Assembly (NCBI GenBank): GCA_033875255.1 | Contig: JAWZSN010000015.1 | Span: 62,001-126,000 of the forward strand | DNA: 64,000 nucleotides | Direction: 5' to 3' | Origin: Marinimicrococcus sp033875255 | GTDB lineage: Bacteria > Pseudomonadota > Alphaproteobacteria > Geminicoccales > Geminicoccaceae | Shown: positions 27,463 to 36,226 of the stretch, in pieces | How positions within the stretch are numbered: position 1 is the stretch's first letter | How the letters are laid out: the number at the start of each line of letters is the position of its first letter | Program-made: the position numbers and the translations under genes | Notes under the pieces: generated by a model | Seen by the model: the letters and a program-made list of their open reading frames with translations, nothing else | Told to the model about the DNA's origin: nothing | The model's database searches: none

Positions 27463-28780
27463 GATCGCCCTGGCCCAGCGGCTCGAGCGCCTGACGGCGC
27501 GGCCGCGACCGCCCCTCGAGGAAGCCTCGGCCCACACCCGCAAGCGCTACCGCAAGGACGCCCGCCTCAAGGTGCTCGGGCTGGGCGCCCTGCTGCTGGC
27601 GGTGGGCCTGCTCGGCCTGCTCCTGAGCTCGGTGGTGAGCACCGGCTACTCGGCCTTTTTCCAGACCTACATCAAGCTCGAGGTCACGTTCGATGCCGCC
27701 GAGCTGGCGCCCGACGGCCGGATCGATCCGGAGCGGCTGGCCCGCGCCAACTATGACGGCATGGCCAACAAGGCCCTCTACGCGGCCTTCCCCGAGGTCG
27801 AGCAGCGCCGCGAGCGCAAGGCCCTGCGCTCGCTCCTGAGCAACGGTGCCGGCCTGCAGCTGCGCCAGATGGTGCTGGACGATCCCTCGCTGATCGGCAC
27901 GACGCAGCCGGTCTGGCTGCTGGCCGACGACGAGGTGGACCAGTTCCACAAGGGCTTCGTCGACCTCGACGCCGCCGAGGCCGACCGCCGGCTGGACGAT
28001 ACCACGGTGGGCTGGCTCCAGCGCCTCGCCGGGGAGGACCGGCTCGAGGCGCGGTTCAACGATATCTTCTTCCTCACCGGCGACAGCCGTGAGCCGGAGC
28101 TCGCCGGCATCCGCGGCGCGCTCGTGGGCTCGTTCTACATGATGCTGGTGACCTTCGCGTTCTGCGTGCCGACCGGCATCGCCACGGCGGTCTATCTCGA
28201 GGAGTTCGCGCCGAAGAACCGGGTCACCGACCTGATCGAGGTCAATGTCAACAACCTGGCGGCGGTCCCTTCGATCGTCTTCGGCCTGCTGGGCCTCGCC
28301 GTCTTCCTCAACACTTTCGGCATGCCGCGCTCGGCGCCGCTGGTGGGCGGCTTGACCCTGGGCCTGCTCGTGCTGCCGACCATCGTGGTGGCGACCCGGG
28401 CCGCCCTGCGCGCGGTGCCCCCGTCGATCCGCCAGGCAGCCCTGGGAATCGGCGCTTCCCGGGTGCAGACCGTGGTCCATCATGTGCTGCCGCTGGCCCT
28501 GCCGGGCATCCTCACCGGCGCCATCATCGGCATGGCCCACGCACTGGGCGAGACCGCACCCTTGCTGATGATCGGCATGAAGGCCTTCATCGTCGACGTG
28601 CCGAGCTCGCCGCTCGACCCGGCGAGCGCCCTGCCGGTGCAGATCTATCTGTGGGCCGACAGCCCCGAGCGGGCCTTTGCGGCACGCACCGCCGGGGCCA
28701 TCATCGTGCTCCTGGTATTCCTCATCCTGATGAACGGCATCGCCGTCTATCTGAGACGCAAGTTCGAGCGGAGATGGTGA
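27455..28780 (+). CDS. pstA: Phosphate ABC transporter permease PstA
   Basis: A 441-residue permease, the partner of PstC. Helix 1 spans about residues 38-60. It is followed by an approximately 155-residue extracytoplasmic segment (DUF3333-type insertion, ELAPDGRIDPERLARANYDG to LAGIRG) absent from E. coli PstA. The five-helix core then shows NNLAAVPSIVFGLLGLAVFL and the EAA loop RQAALGIGASRVQTVVHHVL. The C-terminus is LMNGIAVYLRRKFERRW. It overlaps pstC by 8 nt and is followed directly by pstB. Confidence 0.95.
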   Translation: MTEIALAQRLERLTARPRPPLEEASAHTRKRYRKDARLKVLGLGALLLAVGLLGLLLSSVVSTGYSAFFQTYIKLEVTFDAAELAPDGRIDPERLARANYDGMANKALYAAFPEVEQRRERKALRSLLSNGAGLQLRQMVLDDPSLIGTTQPVWLLADDEVDQFHKGFVDLDAAEADRRLDDTTVGWLQRLAGEDRLEARFNDIFFLTGDSREPELAGIRGALVGSFYMMLVTFAFCVPTGIATAVYLEEFAPKNRVTDLIEVNVNNLAAVPSIVFGLLGLAVFLNTFGMPRSAPLVGGLTLGLLVLPTIVVATRAALRAVPPSIRQAALGIGASRVQTVVHHVLPLALPGILTGAIIGMAHALGETAPLLMIGMKAFIVDVPSSPLDPASALPVQIYLWADSPERAFAARTAGAIIVLLVFLILMNGIAVYLRRKFERRW

Positions 28781-28782
28781 GC

Positions 28783-29592
28783 ATGGCCGCCACGCAAGTG
28801 CACGACCGCCAGCGCGAGGCCGGGCAGGCCGGCCAGCAGATCAAGATGGCGGCCCGCAAGGTCAGCCTTTGGTACGGAGCCAAGCAGGCGCTGTTCGGCG
28901 TCGATCTCGACGTGAACCGCGAGGAGGTCACCGCGCTGATCGGGCCCTCGGGCTGCGGCAAGTCGACCTTCCTGCGCTGCCTCAACCGGATGAACGACCC
29001 GATCGAGAACGTGCGCATCGAGGGTGACATCCGCCTCGACGGCCACGACATCTACGAGAAGAGCGTGGATGTGGTGCAGATCCGTGCGCGGGTCGGAATG
29101 GTGTTCCAAAGGCCCAACCCCTTCCCCAAGTCGATCTTCGACAATGTGGCCTACGGGCCGCGCATCCACGGGCTGGCCCGCGACAAGACCGACCTCGAGG
29201 AGATCGTCGAGACGAGCCTTCGCGGTGCGGGCCTGTGGGACGAGGTGGCCGACCGCCTCGACCAGCCCGGCAACAGCCTCTCGGGCGGCCAGCAGCAGCG
29301 CCTGTGCATCGCCCGGGCCATCGCGGTGAGCCCCGAGGTCATCTTGATGGACGAGCCCTGCTCGGCGCTCGATCCGATCGCCACCGCCCATATCGAGGAG
29401 CTCATCGACGAGCTCAAGCAGTCCTTCACGATCGTCATCGTCACCCACAACATGCAGCAGGCGGCGCGCGTGTCGCAGAACACCGCCTTCTTCCACCTGG
29501 GCAAGCTGGTCGAGTTCGGCGACACCGACACGATGTTCACCAACCCGCGCGAGCAGATGACCCAGGACTACATCACCGGCCGGTTCGGCTGA
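28783..29592 (+). CDS. pstB: Phosphate ABC transporter ATP-binding protein PstB
   Basis: A 269-residue ATPase energising PstCA. Walker A is GPSGCGKST at residues 54-62, the Q-loop region FQRPNPFPKSIFDNVAYGP is the PstB hallmark, the signature is LSGGQQQR and Walker B is VILMDEPCSALDP. The switch His is in IVTHNMQQAARVS. I use the ATG at 28783; the in-frame ATG at 28774 overlapping the pstA stop is also possible. It is followed after 13 nt by phoU. Confidence 0.97.
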   Translation: MAATQVHDRQREAGQAGQQIKMAARKVSLWYGAKQALFGVDLDVNREEVTALIGPSGCGKSTFLRCLNRMNDPIENVRIEGDIRLDGHDIYEKSVDVVQIRARVGMVFQRPNPFPKSIFDNVAYGPRIHGLARDKTDLEEIVETSLRGAGLWDEVADRLDQPGNSLSGGQQQRLCIARAIAVSPEVILMDEPCSALDPIATAHIEELIDELKQSFTIVIVTHNMQQAARVSQNTAFFHLGKLVEFGDTDTMFTNPREQMTQDYITGRFG

Positions 29593-29605
29593 GGAGGAAG
29601 TGAGC

Positions 29606-30307
29606 ATGGTCAACGTTCCCGCCGCCTCCGGCAGAGGCCATACGGTCCGTTCCTACGACGAGGAGATGAGCCACCTCACCTCGCTCATCATGCAGATGGG
29701 CGGGCGGGCCGAGAAGCAGGTCGCCGATGCGATGCAGGCGCTGGTGGAGCGCGATCCCGCCATCGCCGCCGAGGTGATCCGCCGCGACGACAAGGTCGAC
29801 CGGCTCGAGGAGGAGATCGACCAGCAGGTGATCCGCCTGCTGGCGACCCGCCAGCCGATGGCGATCGACCTGCGCATCATCGCCATGGCGCTGAAGATCA
29901 GCAACGATCTGGAGCGGATGAGCGACTATGCGGTGAGCATCGCCAAGCGCGCACGGCGACTGGCCGAGCAGCCGGCCTTCAAGCCGCTGGTCACCCTGCC
30001 GCGGATCACCGCGATCTGCCTGGGCATGGTCAAGGACGTGCTCGACGCCTATGTCGAGCGCGACACGCACAAGGCCATGGACGTGTGGAACCGCGACGAG
30101 GAGGTCGACCAGCTCTATGACGGCCTGTTCCGCGAGCTGATCACCTACATGCTCGAGGATCCGCGGCGCATCAGCGCCTGCACCGACTATCTCTTCATTG
30201 CCAAGAATATCGAGCGCATCGGCGATCACGCGACCAACATCGCCGAGAAGATCAACTACATGATCCACGGCGCGCAGATCAACAAGCCGAGGCACGACGA
30301 GTCGTGA
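29606..30307 (+). CDS. phoU: Phosphate signalling regulator PhoU
   Basis: A 233-residue all-helical protein with two PhoU repeats (about residues 18-105 and 120-208), each carrying the E/D-x-x-x-D metal-binding motif: EVIRRDDKVDRLEEEIDQQV and VWNRDEEVDQLYDGLF. It couples PstSCAB activity to inhibition of PhoR. The ATG at 29606 has AGGAGG 8 nt upstream. A GTG at 29600 is a less likely start. It overlaps phoB by 4 nt (GTGA), so the two are coupled. Confidence 0.96.
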   Translation: MVNVPAASGRGHTVRSYDEEMSHLTSLIMQMGGRAEKQVADAMQALVERDPAIAAEVIRRDDKVDRLEEEIDQQVIRLLATRQPMAIDLRIIAMALKISNDLERMSDYAVSIAKRARRLAEQPAFKPLVTLPRITAICLGMVKDVLDAYVERDTHKAMDVWNRDEEVDQLYDGLFRELITYMLEDPRRISACTDYLFIAKNIERIGDHATNIAEKINYMIHGAQINKPRHDES

Positions 30308-31008
30308 AGCCCCTGATCCTGATCGTCGAGGACGAGGCAGCGCTGCAAAAGCTGCTGGCCTATAATCTCGAGGCGGCCGGCTACGAGGTCATCCAGGCCT
30401 ATGACGGGGAGGAGGCGCTGACCCTTCTCGCCGAGCGCCAGCCGGATCTCGTGCTGCTCGACTGGATGCTGCCGCAGCTCTCCGGCATCGAGCTGTGCCG
30501 CCGCCTGCGACGCCGCCCCGAGACCGCGCACACGCCGGTCATCATGCTGACCGCCCGCTCCGAGGAGCGCGACCGGCTGCGCGGCCTGGAGACCGGTGCC
30601 GACGACTACATCACCAAGCCCTTCTCGCCGGCCGAGCTGCTGGCCCGCGTGCGGGCGGTGCTGCGCCGGGTGCGGCCGGCGCTGGCCGAGCAGATGCTGA
30701 GCTTCCACGACCTGCGCATGGACCTGACCGCGCACCGGGTGTTCCGCAGCGAGCGCGAGGTCCATCTCTCGCCCACCGAGTTCCGCCTGCTGCGTCACTT
30801 CCTCGAGAATCCCGGCCGGGTGTTCTCGCGCACCCAGCTGCTCGACCGTGTATGGGGCAGCGAGCTCGACATCGAGCTGCGGACGGTCGATGCCACCATC
30901 CGCCGCCTGCGCCGCGCCCTCAACGGCGAAGCCGAGCCCGACCTGCTGCGGACCGTGCGCGCCGAGGGCTATGCCCTCGACCAGAAATACGCCAGCGTCG
31001 CAAGCTAG
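30304..31008 (+). CDS. phoB: Phosphate regulon response regulator PhoB
   Basis: A 234-residue OmpR-type regulator. The receiver domain has acidic E9/D10, the phospho-acceptor D53 (LVLLDWMLPQLSG) and K in DDYITKPFSPAEL. The winged-helix effector domain shows VHLSPTEFRLLRHFLENPGR, SRTQLLDRVWG and RTVDATIRRLRRAL. It begins with GTG at 30304 overlapping the phoU stop. It should bind the Pho box upstream of pstS and so autoregulate its own operon. Confidence 0.96.
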   Translation: MKPLILIVEDEAALQKLLAYNLEAAGYEVIQAYDGEEALTLLAERQPDLVLLDWMLPQLSGIELCRRLRRRPETAHTPVIMLTARSEERDRLRGLETGADDYITKPFSPAELLARVRAVLRRVRPALAEQMLSFHDLRMDLTAHRVFRSEREVHLSPTEFRLLRHFLENPGRVFSRTQLLDRVWGSELDIELRTVDATIRRLRRALNGEAEPDLLRTVRAEGYALDQKYASVAS

Positions 31009-31070
31009 AGGCCCACCTTTTGCCGGACACGCGGGAGCGACCGCGGGTGACGACCCGAGGCGAGCGGGTC

Positions 31071-31094
31071 GCTCCCCGGCAGGAGCCGGGGAGC
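31071..31094. terminator. Perfect hairpin in the convergent phoB/sppA gap
   Basis: A 10-bp perfect stem GCTCCCCGGC/GCCGGGGAGC with loop AGGA lies 63 nt past phoB and 66 nt from the end of sppA. No good T-run follows on the plus strand. On the minus strand an unrelated T-run (31134-31144) lies just after sppA. It probably limits read-through between convergent transcripts. Confidence 0.45.
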
Positions 31095-31159
31095 ACTGAG
31101 CCTCCGGCAAACGTTCACCGCCGCCAACTGGCAGAAAAAAAGAAACCAGGAAGCCGCGC

Positions 31160-32872
31160 TCAGCGCACGTCGGGCAGCAGGACGGCGCTGGCGGGGCCGC
31201 TGGCCAGCGGCACGCCCAGCGCCCCCAGCGCGCCCCTGGCGAGCGAGGCCATGTCGCCGTCGAGCAGACCCAAAAAGCGCTGCCAGGGCCATTCGGGAGC
31301 CGGCAGGAGGCGCACGGCGCCCGGCGCGTCGACCGGCAGGCCGGCGGCGCTGCGCGCTTCCTCGATCGCCTCGAGGAGGCCGCCGGTACGATCGACCAGC
31401 CCCAGCTCGCGGGCCTTGCTGCCGAGCCAGACACGGCCGCGCGCCAGCTCCTCGACCCGCTCCGGCGTCATGTCGCGGCCAGCTGCGACCCCCTCCTTGA
31501 AGCTGCCGTAGAGCGCATCGAGGAGATGCTCGAGGCGCTCCCGCTCGCCGGCATCGTAGGCTTCGTTGATCGACCACATGCCGGCGTTCTCGCCGCGCGC
31601 GAAGGCCGCCCATTCGATTCCCAGCCGCTTCCACGCGCCGGCCAGCACCGGCTTGCCGGCAATGACGCCGATCGAGCCGGTGAAGGTTGCCGGCTGGGCG
31701 ACGATGCGCGAGGCCCCCATGGCGATCCAGTAGCCGCCGGAGGCTGCGGCGTTGCCCATCGAGACGACCACCGGCTTGCCCGCCTGGACGGCCCGCTGGA
31801 CCGCCCTTGCGACCGTCTCGGAGCCCACCGCCGAGCCGCCGGGCGAGTCGATCCGCAGGACGATCGCCGCCACCGTGTCGTCGCGCGTGGCGCCCTCCAG
31901 CTCGCGAACGAGGTCCTCCGCCCCGATCCGCGTGCCGAAGCCGGGGCTGCCGCGCTCGATCGGCCCCGCCGCGCGCACCACCGCGATCGCCGGCCCCTGC
32001 TCCGGCCCTGCCGTCGCCGCTCCGTACTCGGCCAGCGTCAAGAGGGCGGCACCGCCGGCTCGGCGGCGTGCCCGGGCGATCACCTCGTCGCGATAGGCGA
32101 GCCCGTCCACCAGGCCCAGCTCCTCCGCGTCGTCCGCCGCGTAGGGGCCGCCGCCGACGATGGCGCCCATCGCCGCAGCGTCCATGCCGCGGCCCTCCGC
32201 GAGGCCCTGCAGCATCTGGGCGTGCAGGCCGTCCACCAGCGCCGCCATCATCTCGGCACTGGCCTCGGTCGGGCCGTCGTGGGTGAAGCTCTCGAGGGCG
32301 TTCTTGTACTCGGCCCGCCGGCCGACGCTCAGCTCGACGCCGAGGCTCGCCAGCAGCTCGCGGCCATAAGGCAGCTCCATCGAGAGGCCGGAGAGCCCGA
32401 CGAGACCCACCGGCTGCAAGTGGATCTCCTCGAAAGCGCTGGCCAGATAGTAGCCTTCGTTGCCCGAGGAGAGCTCGCCGAAACTGTCGGCCCAGGCGAG
32501 CGCGAACCTGCCCGAGGCGCGAAAGCGGCCGATCGCGTCGCGCAGCTCCTGCGTCACCGCGAAACCGTGCGAGGTCTCGTCGAGCAGCGCCACCACGCCG
32601 GTGACGCGCGGATCACGGGTGGCCGCATCCAGGGCCAGCACCGTCTCGGCCACCGTCGGCTCGCGGTCGAGCGAGAAGCTGCGCAGCGACGGGCCGTCGG
32701 GCACCTCGGGCAGCGCCTCGCGCAGATCGAGCTCCAGGACGATGCGCTCCGGCAGCGCCTCGCTCTCGGTGAAGCGCTCCCACAGCCACCAGCCGGCGAA
32801 TCCCACGCCGGCCACGGCCAGAAGCGCGAGCAGCCCGATGGTGGCCAGGAGGCCGACGATGAAACGCCGCAT
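31160..32872 (-). CDS. sppA: Signal peptide peptidase SppA, 67-kDa type
   Basis: A 570-residue inner-membrane serine protease that degrades cleaved signal peptides in the periplasm. One N-terminal helix (residues 5-30) anchors it. The length corresponds to the tandem-domain E. coli type. The catalytic lysine is in the N-terminal domain (K190 in GRRAEYKNALESF) and the nucleophile in the C-terminal domain (S378 in SMGNAAASGGYW), with RIDSPGGSAVGSE nearby. It converges with phoB. It ends 26 nt upstream of... rather, its start at 32872 lies 26 nt from the rlmN stop, so rlmN and sppA may share a transcript. Confidence 0.93.
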   Translation of the reverse strand: MRRFIVGLLATIGLLALLAVAGVGFAGWWLWERFTESEALPERIVLELDLREALPEVPDGPSLRSFSLDREPTVAETVLALDAATRDPRVTGVVALLDETSHGFAVTQELRDAIGRFRASGRFALAWADSFGELSSGNEGYYLASAFEEIHLQPVGLVGLSGLSMELPYGRELLASLGVELSVGRRAEYKNALESFTHDGPTEASAEMMAALVDGLHAQMLQGLAEGRGMDAAAMGAIVGGGPYAADDAEELGLVDGLAYRDEVIARARRRAGGAALLTLAEYGAATAGPEQGPAIAVVRAAGPIERGSPGFGTRIGAEDLVRELEGATRDDTVAAIVLRIDSPGGSAVGSETVARAVQRAVQAGKPVVVSMGNAAASGGYWIAMGASRIVAQPATFTGSIGVIAGKPVLAGAWKRLGIEWAAFARGENAGMWSINEAYDAGERERLEHLLDALYGSFKEGVAAGRDMTPERVEELARGRVWLGSKARELGLVDRTGGLLEAIEEARSAAGLPVDAPGAVRLLPAPEWPWQRFLGLLDGDMASLARGALGALGVPLASGPASAVLLPDVR

Positions 32873-32898
32873 CAGTGTTCCCCTGGCCCTGCTGCCGC

Positions 32899-34011
32899 TC
32901 AGGCCGCCGCGGTGGCGGTGCGGCGGCGCTGGCGCTCGCTGGCCGTCTTGAGCTGCCCGCAGGCCGCCAGGATGTCACGCCCGCGCGGCGTGCGCACCGG
33001 CGAGGCGTAGCCGGCCTCCTCGACGATGCCGGCAAAGGCGCGGATACGGTTGTTCGAGGAGCACTCGAAGACCGCGCCGGGCCACGGGTTGAAGGGGATC
33101 AGGTTGACCTTGGCGGGAATTCCGTCGAGCAGCCGGACCAGCTCGCGGGCGTCGGCGTCGCTGTCGTTCACCCCCTTGAGCATCACATACTCGAAGGTGA
33201 TGGGCCGGTTGACCGGATAGCGCCGGCAGGCCTCGAGCAGCTCGGCGATCTTCCATTTCCTGTTGATCGGCACCAGCTCGTCGCGCACCTCGTCGCGCAC
33301 CGCATGGAGCGAGATCGCGAGGCCCGTGGCGAGCTCCGCACCCCATCGCTCGATGCGCGGCACGACGCCCGAGGTGGACAGCGTGATCCGCCGCCGCGAC
33401 AGGCCCAGCCCGTCGCCGTCGAGAGCGATCGCGAACGCCGCCGCCGTGTTGTCGTAGTTGAGCAGCGGCTCGCCCATGCCCATCACCACGACATTGGTGA
33501 AGAGCCGGTCCTCGCGATTGCTGGGCCACTCGCCGAGCGCGTCGCGAGCGACCATCATCTGCGCCAGGATCTCGGGCGCGCCCAGATTGCGGACGAGCGG
33601 CATGGTGCCGGTGTGGCAGAACTTGCAGGTCAGGGTGCAGCCGACCTGGGTGGAGACGCACAGCGCGCCGCGATCCTCCTCGGGGATGAAGACCGTCTCG
33701 ACCTCCTGCCCGTCGGCGAAGCGCAGCAGCCATTTGCGGGTGCCGTCGGTCGAGCGCTGTTCCGTCACGATCTCCGGGCGGGCCACCGAGAAGGCCTCGG
33801 CCAGCTGGCCACGCAGCCCGCCCGGCAGGGTGGTCATCGCCTCGAAGGAGGCGGCCCCGCGATGGTAGATCCAGTGAAAGAGCTGGCGCGCCCGCAAGGG
33901 GGCGCGCCCGCGCGTCTCGCCCAGCCCCTGGACGACCTCTTCCAGCGCCGGGCGGCCGAGGCCAATCAGGCTGGGGAGCCCATCGGACGCCAGTGGCCTA
34001 GCTTTTTCCAT
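32899..34011 (-). CDS. rlmN: 23S rRNA (adenine2503-C2)/tRNA adenine37 methyltransferase RlmN
   Basis: A 370-residue radical-SAM dual-specificity methyltransferase that makes m2A2503 in 23S rRNA and m2A37 in some tRNAs. The 4Fe-4S cluster motif CxxxCxxC is C125/C129/C132 (GCTLTCKFCHTG). The methyl-carrying cysteines are C118 (ALCVSTQVG) and the C-terminal Cys in DILAACGQLK. Also visible are MGMGEPLLNYD and STSGVVPRIERWG. Its start overlaps the 3' end of the IalB-like gene by 14 nt, suggesting coupling. Downstream lies sppA. Confidence 0.96.
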   Translation of the reverse strand: MEKARPLASDGLPSLIGLGRPALEEVVQGLGETRGRAPLRARQLFHWIYHRGAASFEAMTTLPGGLRGQLAEAFSVARPEIVTEQRSTDGTRKWLLRFADGQEVETVFIPEEDRGALCVSTQVGCTLTCKFCHTGTMPLVRNLGAPEILAQMMVARDALGEWPSNREDRLFTNVVVMGMGEPLLNYDNTAAAFAIALDGDGLGLSRRRITLSTSGVVPRIERWGAELATGLAISLHAVRDEVRDELVPINRKWKIAELLEACRRYPVNRPITFEYVMLKGVNDSDADARELVRLLDGIPAKVNLIPFNPWPGAVFECSSNNRIRAFAGIVEEAGYASPVRTPRGRDILAACGQLKTASERQRRRTATAAA

Positions 34012-34507
34012 CCTTGCACGTGTCCTGCATCGCCCGGAACGCGGCGGTGAAGCCGAGCAGCGAGTATGTGTCGAGGGAGTAGGTGTTCTTTTGCGAGGTG
34101 CCGCGCGCGGTCATCGTCCTGCCGGCCTTCATGGCCTCGATGATCGCCGCATCCTCCTTGGGGCTGTTCGCCCACGCATTGCTGTCGCGGGTGAACATCT
34201 GAAAGCTCGTGCCGTCGATCACGAGGTCGACATTGCTGCCGGCAAGATAGGGATAGCCGGGATCGACCATCACCTGGACGTTGGGTGGCGGGGCGGGGAA
34301 CTTCGTGACGAACACCCGCGGCTGGTCGCGGCGGGTATAGTCGCCCTCCTCCTTGCTCGGCACGCTCGAGATGAAGCAGACCTTCTCCGCCTTCTCCTCG
34401 TGAACGTAGAGGCTCCAGTCACGGAAGCTCTCCACGAAGGCGGCGCTGGCCGGCTGGCTCAGGAGCAGGGCTGCGCCAAGGGCAGCCAGGGAATAACGAA
34501 GCATCAT
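33998..34507 (-). CDS. Invasion-associated locus B (IalB)-like periplasmic protein
   Basis: A 169-residue protein with a signal peptide (MMLRYSLAALGAALLLSQPA, cleavage at ASA-A) and the IalB fold pattern: FRDWSLYVHEE, EKVCFISSVPSKEEG and TKFPAPPPNVQVM. The C-terminal Cys (QDTCKDGKS) probably pairs with the internal Cys in KVCF. IalB proteins are widespread in alphaproteobacteria; the name comes from Bartonella, and the general role is unknown. It overlaps rlmN by 14 nt. It does not imply virulence here. Confidence 0.82.
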   Translation of the reverse strand: MMLRYSLAALGAALLLSQPASAAFVESFRDWSLYVHEEKAEKVCFISSVPSKEEGDYTRRDQPRVFVTKFPAPPPNVQVMVDPGYPYLAGSNVDLVIDGTSFQMFTRDSNAWANSPKEDAAIIEAMKAGRTMTARGTSQKNTYSLDTYSLLGFTAAFRAMQDTCKDGKS

Positions 34508-34534
34508 CCTCGCGCGATCGGTTGGGGTTGACGT

Positions 34535-35125
34535 TCAGCGGGACGGTGGCGGCTCGCCCCGCGCCCGCAGATGCGCCGGCAGCTCGCCCTCGGCCCGCAG
34601 CACCGGGCGACCATGCACATGCGGCGCCAGCTCCTCGGTCGGCCCACCGGACCGTACCGGGCGCGGCGCGAAGCGACCATAGCACAACAATCTATCGTAC
34701 ATGACGATGGCGCCGGCGACACCCAGGTTCACGCAAAAGCGCATCGGGATCTGCACCACATGGTCGCAGCGCTCGAGCATGCGGGGCGACAGACTGCCGC
34801 GCTCGGGGCCGAACACGTAGGCGGCGTTGAGCGGATGCCTGAAGCTGGGCAACGCGGTCGCGTCCTCGACCAGCTCCACGCCGACCAGCTGGCAGCCGCG
34901 CGGCAGCGTCATCTCCTCGACCGAGGGGAACTCGTAGATCGGCAGCTGCCGGTCGGCGCGCGAGGTGTCGGACATCGCCTTCTTCACCGTGTAGTAGGCG
35001 TCGACCAGGAACACCGAGCTCGCCCCGAAGGCGTGCGCCGTCCGCACCAAGGTGCCGAGATTCACGGGCTTGCTCATGCCCTCGGCGCCGATCGCGAAAT
35101 AGCCGCGGCTGGTAAAGTTGCTCAT
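34535..35125 (-). CDS. TrmH/SpoU-family RNA 2'-O-methyltransferase
   Basis: A 196-residue SPOUT-class methyltransferase. Motif 1 is KPVNLGTLVRTAHAFGASSV, motif 2 AYVFGPERGSLSPRML and motif 3 IPMRFCVNLGVAGAIVMYD, together forming the knotted SAM site. The family methylates ribose 2'-OH in tRNA or rRNA; the target base is not predictable. I use the start at 35125 (MSNFTSRGYFAIG) over 35170, which adds 15 unconserved residues. The C-terminal tail (after about residue 160) is Arg/Pro-rich and unique. It diverges from the quinone oxidoreductase gene. Confidence 0.88.
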   Translation of the reverse strand: MSNFTSRGYFAIGAEGMSKPVNLGTLVRTAHAFGASSVFLVDAYYTVKKAMSDTSRADRQLPIYEFPSVEEMTLPRGCQLVGVELVEDATALPSFRHPLNAAYVFGPERGSLSPRMLERCDHVVQIPMRFCVNLGVAGAIVMYDRLLCYGRFAPRPVRSGGPTEELAPHVHGRPVLRAEGELPAHLRARGEPPPSR

Positions 35126-35232
35126 GGCTCCGTAGGTAGCGCCTGCGGCGCCATTCATCCAGTGGGACACAGCCGCGCTTTTCAGCCCGCGTCGGCCCGC
35201 CTATGGTCGCGCCCCGCCCTCAGGAGAACGCC

Positions 35233-36219
35233 ATGCGTGCGGTTCTGTGTCGCGAACTGTCCGGTCTCGACGGTCTGGCCGTGGGCGAGACCGCAACTCC
35301 CGAGCCCGGCGCCTGCCACGTCCGCATCAAGGTTCGTGCTGCCGGTGTCAACTTCGCCGATACGCTGATGATCCGCGGCCGCTACCAGGACCGGCCCGCC
35401 CTGCCCTTCATTCCCGGTCTCGAGGTGGCGGGCGAGATCGAGAAGCTCGGCGCCGCGGCGACCGGCCTCGAGCTCGGCCAGCGGGTCATGGCGCTGGTCG
35501 GCCAGGGCGGCTTCGCCGAGAAGGTGGTGGCGCGCGCCGAGGACGTCATCCCGCTGCCCGACGACATCGACGACGTCACGGCAGCCGGCTTCGCCGTCGC
35601 CTACGGCACCGCCTATGGGGCGCTGTCCTGGCGGGCCCAGCTCCATGCCGGCGAGACGCTGCTGGTGCACGGCGCGGCCGGCGGGGTCGGCCTCACCGCG
35701 GTGGAATGCGGCAAGGCCATGGGCGCTCGGGTGATCGCCACCGCCCGCGGTGCCGAGAAGCTGGCGCTCGCGCGCAGCCATGGCGCCGACGTCGCGATCG
35801 ACAGCGAGGATCCCGACTTCGTCGCCCGGATCAAGGAGGCGGCCGGCGAGGGCGGCGTCGACGTGGCCTTCGACCCGGTCGGCGGCGAGGCGTTCAAGGC
35901 CAGCCTCCGGGCGATCGCCTGGGAGGGCCGGATCGTGGTGATCGGCTTCGCCTCGGGCGACGTGCCGCAGATCCCTGCCAACATCCTCCTGGTCAAGAAC
36001 GCCTCGGTGATGGGCTTCTACTGGGGCAGCTATCGACGCCACGATCCCGAGCGGCTGCGCGACGCCTTCGAGAGCCTCTTTGACTGGCATCGCGACGGGC
36101 GCATCCGGCCGCACGTCTCGCACCGCCTGCCGCTCGCGCAGGCCCGCGAGGCCCTCGCCCTGCTCCTCGAGCGGCGCAGCACCGGCAAGGTGGTGCTCAC
36201 CGTGGACGACGCCGGCTGA
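35233..36219 (+). CDS. NADPH:quinone oxidoreductase family protein (zeta-crystallin-like MDR)
   Basis: A 328-residue zinc-free medium-chain dehydrogenase/reductase. The substrate domain has AGVNFADTLMIRGRYQD and FIPGLEVAGEIEKLG. The cofactor domain carries LVHGAAGGVGLTAVECGKAMGARVIATA (a Rossmann motif of the AAGGVG type), and LLVKNASVMGFYWGSYRRHD matches NADPH:quinone reductases. It lacks the zinc-binding Cys/His of alcohol dehydrogenases. The ATG at 35233 has CAGGAG 7 nt upstream. The in vivo substrate is unknown; many homologues act in acyl or quinone detoxification. It converges with the HlyD-like gene, 7 nt apart. Confidence 0.88.
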   Translation: MRAVLCRELSGLDGLAVGETATPEPGACHVRIKVRAAGVNFADTLMIRGRYQDRPALPFIPGLEVAGEIEKLGAAATGLELGQRVMALVGQGGFAEKVVARAEDVIPLPDDIDDVTAAGFAVAYGTAYGALSWRAQLHAGETLLVHGAAGGVGLTAVECGKAMGARVIATARGAEKLALARSHGADVAIDSEDPDFVARIKEAAGEGGVDVAFDPVGGEAFKASLRAIAWEGRIVVIGFASGDVPQIPANILLVKNASVMGFYWGSYRRHDPERLRDAFESLFDWHRDGRIRPHVSHRLPLAQAREALALLLERRSTGKVVLTVDDAG

Positions 36220-36226
36220 GGGCTGC

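Noticed and set aside
25030..27543. An 837-codon minus-strand frame across pstS and pstC
   Set aside because: Its composition (His/Asp/Gly/Arg) and position antisense to two certain genes mark it as a shadow frame.
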